Assembly (NCBI RefSeq): GCF_001522585.2
Contig: NZ_CP013372.1
Coordinates: 2,046,001 to 2,110,000, forward strand
Source of the DNA: Burkholderia sp. NRF60-BP8
Lineage (GTDB): Bacteria > Pseudomonadota > Gammaproteobacteria > Burkholderiales > Burkholderiaceae
DNA: 64,000 bases
Direction: 5' to 3'
Part shown: positions 56,095 through 64,000 of the stretch, piece after piece
Layout: each line of letters starts with the position of its first letter
How positions within the stretch are numbered: the first letter of the stretch is position 1
Made by a program: the position numbers and the translations under genes
The notes under the pieces: generated by a model
The model's database searches: none
Told to the model about the DNA's origin: nothing
Seen by the model: only the letters and a program-made list of their open reading frames with translations

Positions 56095-57882
56095 ATGCAG
56101 CCTCTTTCCGACGAAGCGCCGCTGGCCCTGTTCGAATCGGTTCACGCCGAAACGGCGGTCGCCTCCGGCGACCTGACGCTCGCGGTCAGGACCTGGGGCG
56201 ACCCGGCCCGCTCGCCGGTCGTGCTCGTGCACGGCTATCCCGACGACAGCAGCGTCTGGCAGCACGTCGCGCCGCTGCTCGCGCGCCGGCACTACGTGAT
56301 CGCGTACGACGTGCGCGGCGCGGGCCTGTCCGGCGCACCGAGGCGCACGGCCGACTACCATCTCGCGAAGCTGACCGACGATTTCGTCGCGGTGATCGAT
56401 GCGCTCTGCCCGGGCCGCGCCGTGCACCTCGTCGCACACGACTGGGGCTCGATCCAGGGCTGGGAATTCGTCACCGATCCGCGCCTCGCCGGCCGCATCG
56501 CGTCGTACACGTCGTGCTCGGGGCCATGCCTCGACCATGTCGGCTACTGGCTGCGCGAACGCGTCTTGCGCCCGACGCCCGCGTCGCTGGCCACGCTCGG
56601 CGGCCAGCTCGTGCGCTCGTGGTACGTGTATCTGTTCCACGTGCCGTTCATTCCCGAGCTCGGCTGGCGGCTGTGGCTCGGCCGCGCGTGGCCGGGCCTG
56701 CTGCGCCGGCTCGAGAAAACGCCCGCCGCGCCGCGCCCGACCCAGGCCGACGACGGCGCGCGCGGCGTACGCCTCTATCGCGCGAACTTCATCCGCTGCC
56801 TGTTCGCGCCGCGCGAGCGCCATGCGCACGCGCCGGTGCAGACGATCGTGCCGCTCGGCGACAAATACGTGAGCCCCGCGCTGTCCGAAAACCTGTCGCG
56901 CTGGGTGCCGCAGTACTACCGCCGCGAAGTCGCTGCCGGCCACTGGCTGCCGCTCGCCGATCCCGCGCGCTTCGCGGATCTCGCCGGGCAATTGATCGAC
57001 GCGGTCGAATCCGGCAACGAGCCGCCAGCGCTCGCGAACGCGCGCCGCCGCGCAACCAGCGGGCGCTTCGACGGCAAGGTCGCGGTCGTCACCGGCGCGG
57101 GCAGCGGGATCGGCCGCTGCGCGGCGCTGGCCTTCGCTCGCGAAGGCGCGACGGTCGTCGCATGCGACATCGATCTCGCGAGCGCCGAGCGCACCGCGCT
57201 GCTCATCGGGCTGACCGGCGCGCACGCGCATGCGAAGCGTGTCGACGTCGGGTCCGCGGACGAAATGGAAGCGCTCGCGACCTGGGTCGGCGGCGAACTC
57301 GGCGGCGCGAACATCGTGATCAACAACGCGGGCATCGGCATGGCCGGCGGCATCCTCGACACGGACACGCGGGACTGGGAGCGCATCCTGCACGTGAACC
57401 TGTGGGGCGTGATCCACGGCTCGCGGCTGTTCGCTCGGCAGATGGCCGCGCGCGGCACCGGCGGGCACATCGTCAATACCGCGTCGGCCGCCGCGTTCGG
57501 CCCGTCGCGCGACCTGCCCGCCTATGCGACGACGAAAGCCGCGGTGCTGATGCTCAGCGAATGCATGCGCGCGGAACTGGCGGGGAAAGGCATCGGCGTG
57601 ACGGCCGTGTGCCCCGGCTTCGCGGAGACCGGGATCATGGCGTCGACGCACTACGCAGGCGCCAGCGCACAGGACGAAGCGCGGCTGCGCAAGCGCGCGA
57701 CCAGGCTGTACCAGATGCGCGGCCTGAAACCCGAAACCGTCGCGCGGGCGATGGTCGACGGCGTGCTGCGCAACCGCCCGGTCGTGGCGGTCGGCGGCGA
57801 AGCGCACGCGATGCGTTTCGTCGGCCGCTTCATGCCGTGGCTGGGCCGGATGCTCGCGCGCATCAGCATGGCATCGCATTGA
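56095..57882 (+). CDS. Fusion: alpha/beta-hydrolase + short-chain dehydrogenase
   Basis: 595 residues from ATG 56095. Residues 1-~310 are an alpha/beta hydrolase of the epoxide-hydrolase type: VVLVHGYPDDSSVWQHV (oxyanion HGYP) and HLVAHDWGSIQGW, where Asp is the expected nucleophile. Residues ~330-595 are a classical SDR: KVAVVTGAGSGIGRCAALAF, INNAGIGMAGGI, and YATTKAAVLMLSECM (Y-x-x-x-K). Fused enzymes of this kind are known in proteobacteria and mycobacteria but the reaction is not established; lipid or ketone reduction after hydrolysis is inferred. Confidence 0.87.
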   Translation: MQPLSDEAPLALFESVHAETAVASGDLTLAVRTWGDPARSPVVLVHGYPDDSSVWQHVAPLLARRHYVIAYDVRGAGLSGAPRRTADYHLAKLTDDFVAVIDALCPGRAVHLVAHDWGSIQGWEFVTDPRLAGRIASYTSCSGPCLDHVGYWLRERVLRPTPASLATLGGQLVRSWYVYLFHVPFIPELGWRLWLGRAWPGLLRRLEKTPAAPRPTQADDGARGVRLYRANFIRCLFAPRERHAHAPVQTIVPLGDKYVSPALSENLSRWVPQYYRREVAAGHWLPLADPARFADLAGQLIDAVESGNEPPALANARRRATSGRFDGKVAVVTGAGSGIGRCAALAFAREGATVVACDIDLASAERTALLIGLTGAHAHAKRVDVGSADEMEALATWVGGELGGANIVINNAGIGMAGGILDTDTRDWERILHVNLWGVIHGSRLFARQMAARGTGGHIVNTASAAAFGPSRDLPAYATTKAAVLMLSECMRAELAGKGIGVTAVCPGFAETGIMASTHYAGASAQDEARLRKRATRLYQMRGLKPETVARAMVDGVLRNRPVVAVGGEAHAMRFVGRFMPWLGRMLARISMASH

Positions 57883-57917
57883 CGGCGCACGACGCCGCAC
57901 AGGGACAGGGAGACGAC

Positions 57918-58823
57918 ATGACCGATACCGCCGACTACCACAAGATCAAGGCCCGGCACGTGAAGTTCGACTTCAGCGATACGCCGATCACCTGGGTACC
58001 GAACGATCCGGGCAGCACGCACATCATCAACACGCTGAACCTGCTGTTCCCGGAAGGCGAACTGTGGTTCTGCCGCGTGTACAACAAGGCGCTGCCGCTG
58101 ATCGCCGATGCACGCCTGCGCGACGAAGCCGAAGGCTTCCTGCGGCAGGAGGCCGTGCATTCGCGTTCGCACGGCAGCGTGCTCAAGCACTACTACGAGC
58201 GCCACGGCATCGACACGAAGCCGTTCACGCAGAAGCTCAACCGGTTGTTCACGCGCGTGCTCGGCGAGCAGCCGCTGGGGCTGAAGATCGGCCATACGCG
58301 CTTCTGGCTACGGCAGCAACTGGCCGTGATCGCGTCGCTCGAGCATTTCTTCGGCTATCTCGGCAACTGGGTGCTCAACGCGCACGGCCTCGACGAAGGC
58401 CGCGCCGACCCCACGATGGTCGACCTGCTGCGCTGGCACGGCGCCGAGGAAGTGGAGCACCGCACCGTCGCGTTCGACATCTACCGGCACATGGGCGGCA
58501 CCTATCCGGAGCGCTGCGTGCACATGGCGTTCGTGATCGTGCTGCTGCTCTACTACATCACGACCGGCGCGAAGTTCATGTACCGGCGCGATCCGGACGC
58601 CGGCCGTTACCCCGGCTTCGCGCGCGCGTGGCGGCAGGGTTCGCGGCGCGGGCACCTGCCGTCGTTCTGGAAGGTGATCGGCGCGGCGCTGCGCTATTTC
58701 AAGCCGGGCTATACGCCGCACCACGAAGGCTCGACCGAGCAGGCGCTCGCCTACCTCGCGCGCTCCCCTGCCGCGCAGGCGGCCGCGCACGGCGGCAACT
58801 GGGGCACGACGAAAGGCGCGTGA
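57918..58823 (+). CDS. PF10118-type predicted metal-dependent hydrolase
   Basis: 301 residues. Two ferritin-like helical blocks carry His/Glu ligands: EGFLRQEAVHSRSHGSVLKHYYERHG and LLRWHGAEEVEHRTVAFDIYRHMGG. One hydrophobic segment (VHMAFVIVLLLYYITTGAKF) could sit in the membrane. The family is annotated as metal-dependent hydrolase, although di-iron oxidase chemistry is equally plausible. It lies 35 bp after the hydrolase-SDR fusion, so the pair may act on the same substrate. Confidence 0.82.
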   Translation: MTDTADYHKIKARHVKFDFSDTPITWVPNDPGSTHIINTLNLLFPEGELWFCRVYNKALPLIADARLRDEAEGFLRQEAVHSRSHGSVLKHYYERHGIDTKPFTQKLNRLFTRVLGEQPLGLKIGHTRFWLRQQLAVIASLEHFFGYLGNWVLNAHGLDEGRADPTMVDLLRWHGAEEVEHRTVAFDIYRHMGGTYPERCVHMAFVIVLLLYYITTGAKFMYRRDPDAGRYPGFARAWRQGSRRGHLPSFWKVIGAALRYFKPGYTPHHEGSTEQALAYLARSPAAQAAAHGGNWGTTKGA

Positions 58824-58925
58824 GCGGATGCGCGGGCGGCGTCGCAAGCGGGGGCGCGATGGCGCCGCCGGGCGGCGTCCGCCGAAATGCGTACAATCGC
58901 GGCTTCAATTCCCGGAGGTGCCGCG

Positions 58926-59213
58926 ATGGCCATGAAGAAAACCGATCTAGAAAAGAACAAGGCGCTCAAGCTGACGCACGCGATGAAGCAGTCGAGCTCC
59001 GCGCGTTTCGGCAAGGGCGCCGAAGAAGCGGCGAAGCTGGACCGCCGCGCACAGCGCAAGCTCGACCAGGAACAGGGCCTCGTGCCGTTCGCGTGCAAGC
59101 TCAACGCCGAGCTCGTCGAGCAGCTGAAGGCGCGCGCCGCCGACCACCCGAACGGGATGACGGGCCTGCTGTCCGAACTGCTCGTGAACGGGCTCGCGCA
59201 ACGCGACGCGTGA
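58926..59213 (+). CDS. Small charged hypothetical protein
   Basis: 95 residues from ATG 58926 with GGAGGTG upstream. It is highly charged and helical (LEKNKALKLTHAMKQSSSAR...GAEEAAKLDRRAQRKLDQEQG) and ends LPFACKLNAELVEQLKARAADHPNGMTGLLSELL, a ribbon-helix-helix-like tail. No recognised domain. A DNA-binding or partner role is possible but not shown. Confidence 0.65.
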   Translation: MAMKKTDLEKNKALKLTHAMKQSSSARFGKGAEEAAKLDRRAQRKLDQEQGLVPFACKLNAELVEQLKARAADHPNGMTGLLSELLVNGLAQRDA

Positions 59214-59238
59214 TCGCCGCCCATCTCGAAAATAGTCG

Positions 59239-59267
59239 TTGACAACGCCGCGCGCCGACAACAGAAT
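59239..59267 (+). promoter_or_regulatory. Near-consensus sigma-70 promoter
   Basis: TTGACA (59239-59244), a 17-bp spacer, then CAGAAT (59262-59267). Spacing is ideal and the -35 is perfect. The predicted start would be near 59274, one base before an ATG. Confidence 0.65.
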
Positions 59268-59273
59268 CGTTCG

Positions 59274-59421
59274 CATGCCTACGTTCAAGCTCATCGCCAT
59301 CGCGAATCATTGCCCGGTGAACATTCGAAAGAATGGATCACGGGAGGCGCTTGTGCGTTAGCAATCGAGCAGTACCGCATGTCACACAAGGCCTCGCCGG
59401 AAACGGATGAGGCCTTTTTGT
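59274..59421 (+). ncRNA. Candidate ~148-nt transcript (sRNA or leader) with mini-ORF
   Basis: The promoter above would start a short RNA that ends at an intrinsic terminator. Inside it is ATG 59275 with 28 codons ending at TAG 59361 (MPTFKLIAIANHCPVNIRKN...), which would be almost leaderless. The RNA could be a small regulatory RNA, a tiny-peptide mRNA, or the attenuated leader of the following DUF2917 gene. No Rfam family was recognised by eye. Confidence 0.45.
59388..59421 (+). terminator. Intrinsic terminator
   Basis: AAGGCCTC ... GAGGCCTTTTTG form a stem of about 8 bp followed by a T run (TTTTT), with the loop between 59396 and 59408. It lies upstream of the DUF2917 gene start at 59465, so it would end the short transcript or act as an attenuator. 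Confidence 0.7.
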
Positions 59422-59464
59422 TCTGGTGCACGTCATCCGTCCGGCTCACTGAATGGAGAAGACG

Positions 59465-59839
59465 ATGGACCAGGCAAGCCCGCTGTTCGAACGCCGCGAT
59501 CGGCGCCACGCCGGCACGATCGCGTTACCGACCGTCGTGATCCGCTTCGCGGTCGCGCCGCGCACGACACTGACCTGGCGCGCGCCCAGCGATGCGGAAA
59601 TTCGTGCGCACGGCGCGCCGCTGTGGATCACGCGCCCACCGAGCATCGACGACTACTGGGTACGCCCCGGCGACGTGCTGCGCATCGCACGCGGCGATCG
59701 CATCTGGCTCGGCACCGACGATGACGCGGCGGCCGAAGCGTCGATCACGACGGCCTACGTGCGGCGCGGCGAGCGGCTGAGACGCGCGCTCGCGCCACTA
59801 CAACGTTTGCTCGTCGGACGATGGCGAAGAAGGGATTGA
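59465..59839 (+). CDS. DUF2917 family protein
   Basis: 124 residues from ATG 59465, with GGAG directly upstream; an in-frame ATG at 59453 lacks one. The body (LTWRAPSDAEIRAHGAPLWIT, YWVRPGDVLRIARGDRIWLG) is the DUF2917 pattern, a short beta-rich domain of unknown function found mostly in Burkholderiaceae. Arg-rich C-terminus. Nothing indicates its role. Confidence 0.72.
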   Translation: MDQASPLFERRDRRHAGTIALPTVVIRFAVAPRTTLTWRAPSDAEIRAHGAPLWITRPPSIDDYWVRPGDVLRIARGDRIWLGTDDDAAAEASITTAYVRRGERLRRALAPLQRLLVGRWRRRD

Positions 59840-60009
59840 CGACGTGAGCGCGCGCGCAACGGCAAACCGTGGCGTGCGGAATCACGGTATCCGGAAACGG
59901 ACGCACCCGCGGCGCAACGCGCCGCAGGTGCGCATCGAAGGACGCGGCACGCCGGTGCGTGCCGCGCGCGATCGCGCGCCGTGCGCAGCGAGGGGATGCA
60001 GCGGGTGCA

Positions 60010-60288
60010 TCAGGTGCTGGCGGCGAGACGCGGACCCGTGCTTCGGGGCGTGGAATCGACGTCGGGACGTTGCGCGGCCTGCGAGGTCACCCACGGATCG
60101 ATGCCCTGCTTCTGCACCTCTTCGAGGAATGACACACGTGTGCGCCAGTAATCCGCCTGTAATTTCGCATCGATGACGCGCTGTTCGGCTGCGAACAGTT
60201 CCATGCGCGCCGTCACGAGCATCGACGCGGCGGTTTTTTCCGGCGTGGGGGCGTGTCGCATCGCCCAGCGGCTGATCCAGTTCAACAT
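60010..60288 (-). CDS. Small coiled-coil hypothetical protein
   Basis: 92 residues from ATG 60288 with ACGGAGGT upstream. The middle part (TPEKTAASMLVTARMELFAAEQRVIDAKLQADYWRTRVSFLEEVQK) is a likely coiled coil; the tail is Pro/Thr-rich. No recognised family. It is an isolated gene, convergent with the DUF2917 gene. Confidence 0.65.
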   Translation of the reverse strand: MLNWISRWAMRHAPTPEKTAASMLVTARMELFAAEQRVIDAKLQADYWRTRVSFLEEVQKQGIDPWVTSQAAQRPDVDSTPRSTGPRLAAST

Positions 60289-61079
60289 GCTGACCTCCGT
60301 GATTACGGACGAACCCGCATCGGGCAATCGCAACCGGCCGTGCCTAACCGGCCGTGCCTGCCCAAACGCGCAACGGCCTTGACCGCCATTCACCGCCTGG
60401 CCTGCACGGACTGCGACTCCCCCGCGTCGGCAATGACCGGCCGCGTGTGCATGCGCGGTGTATCTATCCTAGAAAGACTTGCCGGTTTACGCGATGGGGT
60501 CTTGCAATCTTTTACACAGAAACCACAGTCGCCCCCGCATCGCGAAATGACAGTTGCGGACGGGACGGCTTCGGCGCACGATTGCCCGATACCTTCAATC
60601 GCCTGGACTGACGAATGGCCGCCGCACGCGGCCGCCGCGCGAACGCACCGGCCGCGCACGCACGTTTGCGTGCACGCGCCGCATGCACCGCGTTCGTGCA
60701 GCATGCGAGCGCCCCGTTTCAGTCGCATGTCATCGCGCCGGCCGCGTGCGGCGCTGCCGGCGTGCCGTTGCGCACGCATCGGCTGGCGTCGTGCGCCGGC
60801 CCGTGCCCCTTCCACTCGTTTCCCCCGTTTCAGCCATTTCTGCCGGCCCGTGGCCCGCGAACCGGTAAAATGCGCGCCTTCGTCGCGCGGGCGGGCTGCC
60901 CGACCGTTCGCGCGCAGGCAATCGATCGTGCCCTCCAACTATATCGTCCGAGCTATCCGCGCTATTACAATCCGCCGATAGCCGGACAATAGTGGCTGGT
61001 TACAGTGAGCCGGCCGCGCTGCCTGTACAACAAATCGGCACAACAATCAACACGACAACCCGACCGGAGAAACGCCTTC
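60289..61079. other. Gene-free stretch upstream of the purine permease
   Basis: 791 bp; frames on either strand are Arg/Ala-rich shadows without domain signals. The last ~200 bp should contain the permease promoter, but I could not fix it. No riboswitch was recognised. Confidence 0.45.
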
Positions 61080-62381
61080 ATGGAATCCATCAAGCGGTAT
61101 TTCGGCTTCGCTGAAGCCGGCACCGACTTCCGCACCGAAATACTCGCGGGCGTCACCACGTTCCTGACGATGGCCTACATCATCTTCGTCAACCCCGCGA
61201 TCCTCGGCGACGCCGGCATGCCGAAGGAATCCGTGTTCGTCGCGACCTGCCTCGTCGCGGCGCTGGCGTCGATCATCATGGGGCTGTACGCGAACTACCC
61301 GATCGCCTGCGCGCCCGGCATGGGCCTGAACGCGTATTTCGCGTACACGGTCGTCAAGGGAATGGGCTTCACGTGGCAGGCCGCGCTCGGCGCGGTGTTC
61401 ATTTCCGGCTGCCTGTTCCTGCTCGTCACGCTGTTCCGCGTGCGCGAGGCGATCGTCAACGGCATTCCGAAATCGCTGCGGATTTCCATTACCGCCGGCA
61501 TCGGCCTGTTCCTCGGCATCATCTCGCTGAAGACGTCGGGCGTGATCGTCGGCAACCCGGCCACGCTCGTCACGCTCGGCGATCTGCACAAGCCCACGAC
61601 GATCCTCGCGATCGTCGGCTTCTTCACGATCGTCACGCTCGACCACCTGCGCGTGCGCGGCGCGATCCTGATCGGCATCATCGGCGTGACGATCCTGTCG
61701 TTCTTCTTCGGCGACAACCAGTTCCACGGCGTGTTCTCCGCGCCGCCGTCGATCGATGCGACGCTGTTCAAGCTCGACATCCGCGCCGCGCTGTCGACCG
61801 GCATCATCAACGTGATCCTCGTGTTCTTCCTCGTCGAGCTGTTCGACGCGACGGGCACGCTGATGGGCGTCGCGAATCGCGCGGGCCTGCTCGTCGAAGG
61901 CAAGATGCACCGCCTGAACAAGGCGCTGCTCGCCGACAGCACGGCGATCGTCGCGGGCTCGGTGCTCGGCACGTCGTCGACCACCGCGTATATCGAAAGC
62001 GCGTCGGGCGTGCAGGCCGGCGGCCGCACCGGCGTGACGGCCATCACCGTCGCGGTGCTGTTCCTCGCGTGCCTGTTCATCGCGCCGCTCGCCGGCGTCG
62101 TGCCGGCCTACGCGACCGCGCCCGCGCTGCTGTACGTGTCGTGCCTGATGCTGCGCGAGATGGTCGAGGTGCCGTGGGACGACGCGACGGAAGCCGTGCC
62201 GGCCGCGCTGACCGCGCTGCTGATGCCGTTCACGTACTCGATCGCGAACGGTGTCGCGTTCGGCTTCATCGCGTACGGCGGCCTCAAGCTGCTGACGGGC
62301 CAGGGCCGCACGGTCAAGCCGATCGTGTGGATCATCGCGGCCGTGTTCCTGTTTCGCTTCTTCTATCTCGGCAGCGAGTAA
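61080..62381 (+). CDS. NCS2-family purine permease (AzgA/GhxP-like)
   Basis: 433 residues from ATG 61080. About 12-14 membrane segments. Signature stretches are TEILAGVTTFLTMAYIIFVNPAIL, NYPIACAPGMGLNAYFAYTVV, ELFDATGTLMGVANRAGLL and GTSSTTAYIESASGVQAGGRTG. This group imports adenine, guanine or hypoxanthine with protons. It is monocistronic, ended by the hairpin at 62419. Confidence 0.92.
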   Translation: MESIKRYFGFAEAGTDFRTEILAGVTTFLTMAYIIFVNPAILGDAGMPKESVFVATCLVAALASIIMGLYANYPIACAPGMGLNAYFAYTVVKGMGFTWQAALGAVFISGCLFLLVTLFRVREAIVNGIPKSLRISITAGIGLFLGIISLKTSGVIVGNPATLVTLGDLHKPTTILAIVGFFTIVTLDHLRVRGAILIGIIGVTILSFFFGDNQFHGVFSAPPSIDATLFKLDIRAALSTGIINVILVFFLVELFDATGTLMGVANRAGLLVEGKMHRLNKALLADSTAIVAGSVLGTSSTTAYIESASGVQAGGRTGVTAITVAVLFLACLFIAPLAGVVPAYATAPALLYVSCLMLREMVEVPWDDATEAVPAALTALLMPFTYSIANGVAFGFIAYGGLKLLTGQGRTVKPIVWIIAAVFLFRFFYLGSE

Positions 62382-62418
62382 GCGAAGCGCATCGCTGCAC
62401 TGCGCGATGAAATGAAAG

Positions 62419-62446
62419 AACGCCACCTTCGGGTGGCGTTTTTCGT
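62419..62446 (+). terminator. Strong intrinsic terminator after the permease
   Basis: AACGCCACC-TTCG-GGTGGCGTT forms a perfect 9-bp stem around a TTCG tetraloop, followed by TTTCGTTTTC. It starts 37 bp after the permease stop codon. Confidence 0.88.
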
Positions 62447-62625
62447 TTTCGCACGATTCGTCTGCGATCCTGACGAACCCGCGCGCACGCTCCTATCGAC
62501 GCTCCATCATCCCGCACGGCCCGCATACGAAAATGCCGCCCGGCCCCGCCGAACGGCATCACGTGAACGCAACGTCTTCGCGTGCGCCGCCCGGAGGCGC
62601 GCGCCGCCGGACGTGCGTCGTGTCG

Positions 62626-62913
62626 TCAGCGCCAGTTGGCCTCGTAGAAACGCACGTAGCCGCTGCGCAGCGTCACGCATTGCGCGCGCGTTTCCGACAG
62701 CAGGCGCCGCGCGGCCGCCTCGATGCGCTCGCGGTGCTGGTCGAATGCGCCGACCATGTCCTCGAAGCGCGGCGATGCCGCGCCGAAGTGGTCTTCCAGC
62801 GCTTCGGCGGTGATCTGACATTGGACGCGCTCGCCATTGACCAGAGCCGTGAACGCCAGCATCAGGTCACGCCCCGAATACTCAGGCTTCTCGTTCGTGA
62901 AATGGATCTGCAT
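62626..62913 (-). CDS. DUF1488 family protein
   Basis: 95 residues from ATG 62913. The sequence MQIHFTNEKPEYSGRDLMLA, VQCQITAEALEDHFGA and ARRLLSETRAQCVTLRSGYV is the DUF1488 pattern, a small soluble domain of unknown function. A longer frame upstream is not supported by a ribosome site. The DUF2964 gene lies 241 bp upstream on the same strand. Confidence 0.75.
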   Translation of the reverse strand: MQIHFTNEKPEYSGRDLMLAFTALVNGERVQCQITAEALEDHFGAASPRFEDMVGAFDQHRERIEAAARRLLSETRAQCVTLRSGYVRFYEANWR

Positions 62914-63154
62914 GGAAGCCGCCTCGACCGGTAGAAAACGAATGACCGCGTCCGTCGTCCGCCACCGGCCGGACGAAATGGACACGGGCTCGCCGGCGGA
63001 GGCCCCGACCGCGGGGTGTGGCGCGGTCGATGCATGCCGGTTGAATTCCACTTTAGACGGTTTCGCGCGGGAGACAAAAATTTCGGTGTGCGTCGTTCCG
63101 ACGCGCATTTCGTCTGATCTGCGCGGCATCCGGCACCGTTTCGCAAACCGACCG

Positions 63155-63346
63155 TCAGTGCGGATCGGTCGGCCAGACGTTGAGCGCGATCGCGGCGGTC
63201 GTGACGCCCACCGCAATCGCGGCGGCTCCGTATCTCACCGCGTCGGTCAGGTCGAACAGCAATCCGTGGATCGCCACGGCAATGCCGCCCAGCATGATGA
63301 AGGTGGCGATGGCCGCCAGCACGACTCTCAGTTCCGCCCGAACCAT
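63155..63346 (-). CDS. DUF2964 small membrane protein
   Basis: 63 residues from ATG 63346. Two hydrophobic segments (LAAIATFIMLGGIAVAIHGLL and AAAIAVGVTTAAIALNVW) are separated by a short acidic turn, the pattern of the Burkholderia DUF2964 family. No function known. Confidence 0.75.
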   Translation of the reverse strand: MVRAELRVVLAAIATFIMLGGIAVAIHGLLFDLTDAVRYGAAAIAVGVTTAAIALNVWPTDPH

Positions 63347-63615
63347 GATGCGTCTCCCGAACGGATGCATGTCGCGTCGCATGCTTGTTGCAGTGCGGAA
63401 CACGGCGCGTGCGTGCTCCATTTCCATCATTGCAGGCGGGCGCTTAAAAGCAAGGGGATTTTGTTCGCGGTCGCACATCGCACGTGGCGCTTGTATGATG
63501 ATGCGTACCCGGACGGACGACTGTCGCGCCGAATGGTGCACCGCGAGCGGAGCCGCACTCCGCCGCCGATTCCGATCCGATCGGCCCCGACGGCCCCGGG
63601 AACAGGAGACAAACC

Positions 63616-64000
63616 ATGCCGCAACCCTTCGTGCTGCCCGCCGCCGCGGGGCGTACCGACCTGCTCGCGCAGGCGCATGCGCGTTCGACCGCGGTCGGCC
63701 TGCGCGCGCACGAACGCCCCGATTTCTCGCCGCTGTCGCGCGTCGCGCTGCGCGAACTGCTCGACACGAACCACACGCTGTTCTCGCATGCCCGCCCGGT
63801 GATGGAGGATCTCCACGCACAGATCGCCGAGACGCAAAGCCTGGTGCTGCTGACCGACGCCGACGGCGTGATCCTGCACAGCATCGGCGACGCGGACTTC
63901 ATCGAGAAAGCCAACCGCGTCGCGCTGTGCAACGGCGTGTCGTGGGCCGAAGGCGCGCGCGGCACCAACGCGATCGGCACCGCGCTCGCGTCGGGCCAGG
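63616..64000 (+). CDS. GAF-domain activator, sigma-54-dependent (N-terminal part)
   Basis: ATG 63616 with AGGAG upstream; the window ends 128 codons in. The visible part MPQPFVLPAAAGRTDLLAQA...DFSPLSRVALRELLDTNHTLF, then QSLVLLTDADGVILHSIGDA and GVSWAEGARGTNAIGTALAS, is the GAF sensor of the AcoR-type bacterial enhancer-binding proteins. The AAA+ and Fis domains would lie beyond the edge, so the class is inferred from this start. It is divergent from the DUF2964 gene. Confidence 0.8.
   Translation, partial: MPQPFVLPAAAGRTDLLAQAHARSTAVGLRAHERPDFSPLSRVALRELLDTNHTLFSHARPVMEDLHAQIAETQSLVLLTDADGVILHSIGDADFIEKANRVALCNGVSWAEGARGTNAIGTALASGQ

Noticed and set aside
60390..60938. Cys-containing open frame on the minus strand
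   Set aside because: No ribosome site, no family pattern, and Arg-rich composition typical of antisense frames.

Overview
The base composition is very GC-rich (with a few AT-rich islands), codon use is strongly GC3-biased, and the gene content includes PenA/PenR, several LysR/AraC regulators, a valine-degradation operon, a MacAB-type pump and small Burkholderiaceae-type proteins (DUF2964, DUF2917, DUF1488). Together these point to a Burkholderia species, probably of the B. cepacia complex, and probably a secondary chromosome. The genus is well supported by the proteins; species and replicon are inference. The window cuts an M20 peptidase gene at the left edge and a sigma-54-type activator gene at the right edge.

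Layout. 1-9.4 kb: M20 peptidase (partial), FtrA-type regulator divergent from a rhodanese, superinfection-immunity-like membrane protein, cytochrome P450, YodC-like protein, PEP mutase/isocitrate lyase-family enzyme, ankyrin protein, GNAT acetyltransferase, RpiR regulator, and a YgiW-type OB-fold protein. 9.6-11.7 kb: QseBC-like two-component system, divergent from the YgiW gene, with a TTTAAG-N5-CCTAAG box. 11.7-15.7 kb: nine copies of an unusual ~78-bp intergenic repeat with invariant internal spacing, surrounding a small membrane protein gene and the divergent penA/penR pair. 15.7-22.6 kb: small hypothetical, glycogen-debranching-like glycosidase, remnant of an autotransporter beta-barrel, MreB paralogue, and a PlpD-like (type Vd) patatin-barrel protein. 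22.7-25.8 kb: RstBA-like two-component system and glutaminase. 25.7-27.3 kb: accessory insert bounded by two copies of the glsA 3' end, then a small cytochrome c. 27.4-33.5 kb: cupin, isochorismatase-fold protein lacking the usual cysteine, RNase T2, exported hypothetical, membrane/papain-like fusion, XRE regulator and HD phosphohydrolase. 33.9-36.3 kb: AT-rich island encoding a secreted six-cysteine miniprotein, a DUF1835/DUF3658-like protein and a DsbC-like thiol-disulfide protein.

36.4-43.7 kb: MacA-MacB-NodT-type tripartite exporter, DHA2-type MFS transporter divergent from a LysR regulator. 43.7-52.4 kb: six-gene operon on the minus strand (acyl-CoA dehydrogenase, acyl-CoA synthetase, mmsA, mmsB, enoyl-CoA hydratase, 3-hydroxyisobutyryl-CoA hydrolase) covering the valine/isobutyrate path, with a divergent AraC regulator. 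52.5-58.8 kb: NfeD protease/slipin pair, then an M24 peptidase, a hydrolase-SDR fusion and a PF10118-type protein. 58.9-64 kb: small hypotheticals, a candidate ~150-nt transcript with its own promoter, mini-ORF and terminator, a purine (NCS2) permease with a good terminator, DUF1488 and DUF2964 proteins, and the start of a GAF-type activator.

The most interesting items are the nine-copy repeat around penA/penR, which resembles paired inverted DnaA boxes plus a fixed TTGATC element, and the cysteine-rich miniprotein/DsbC island. All functional statements come from reading the sequence; no database search was run.
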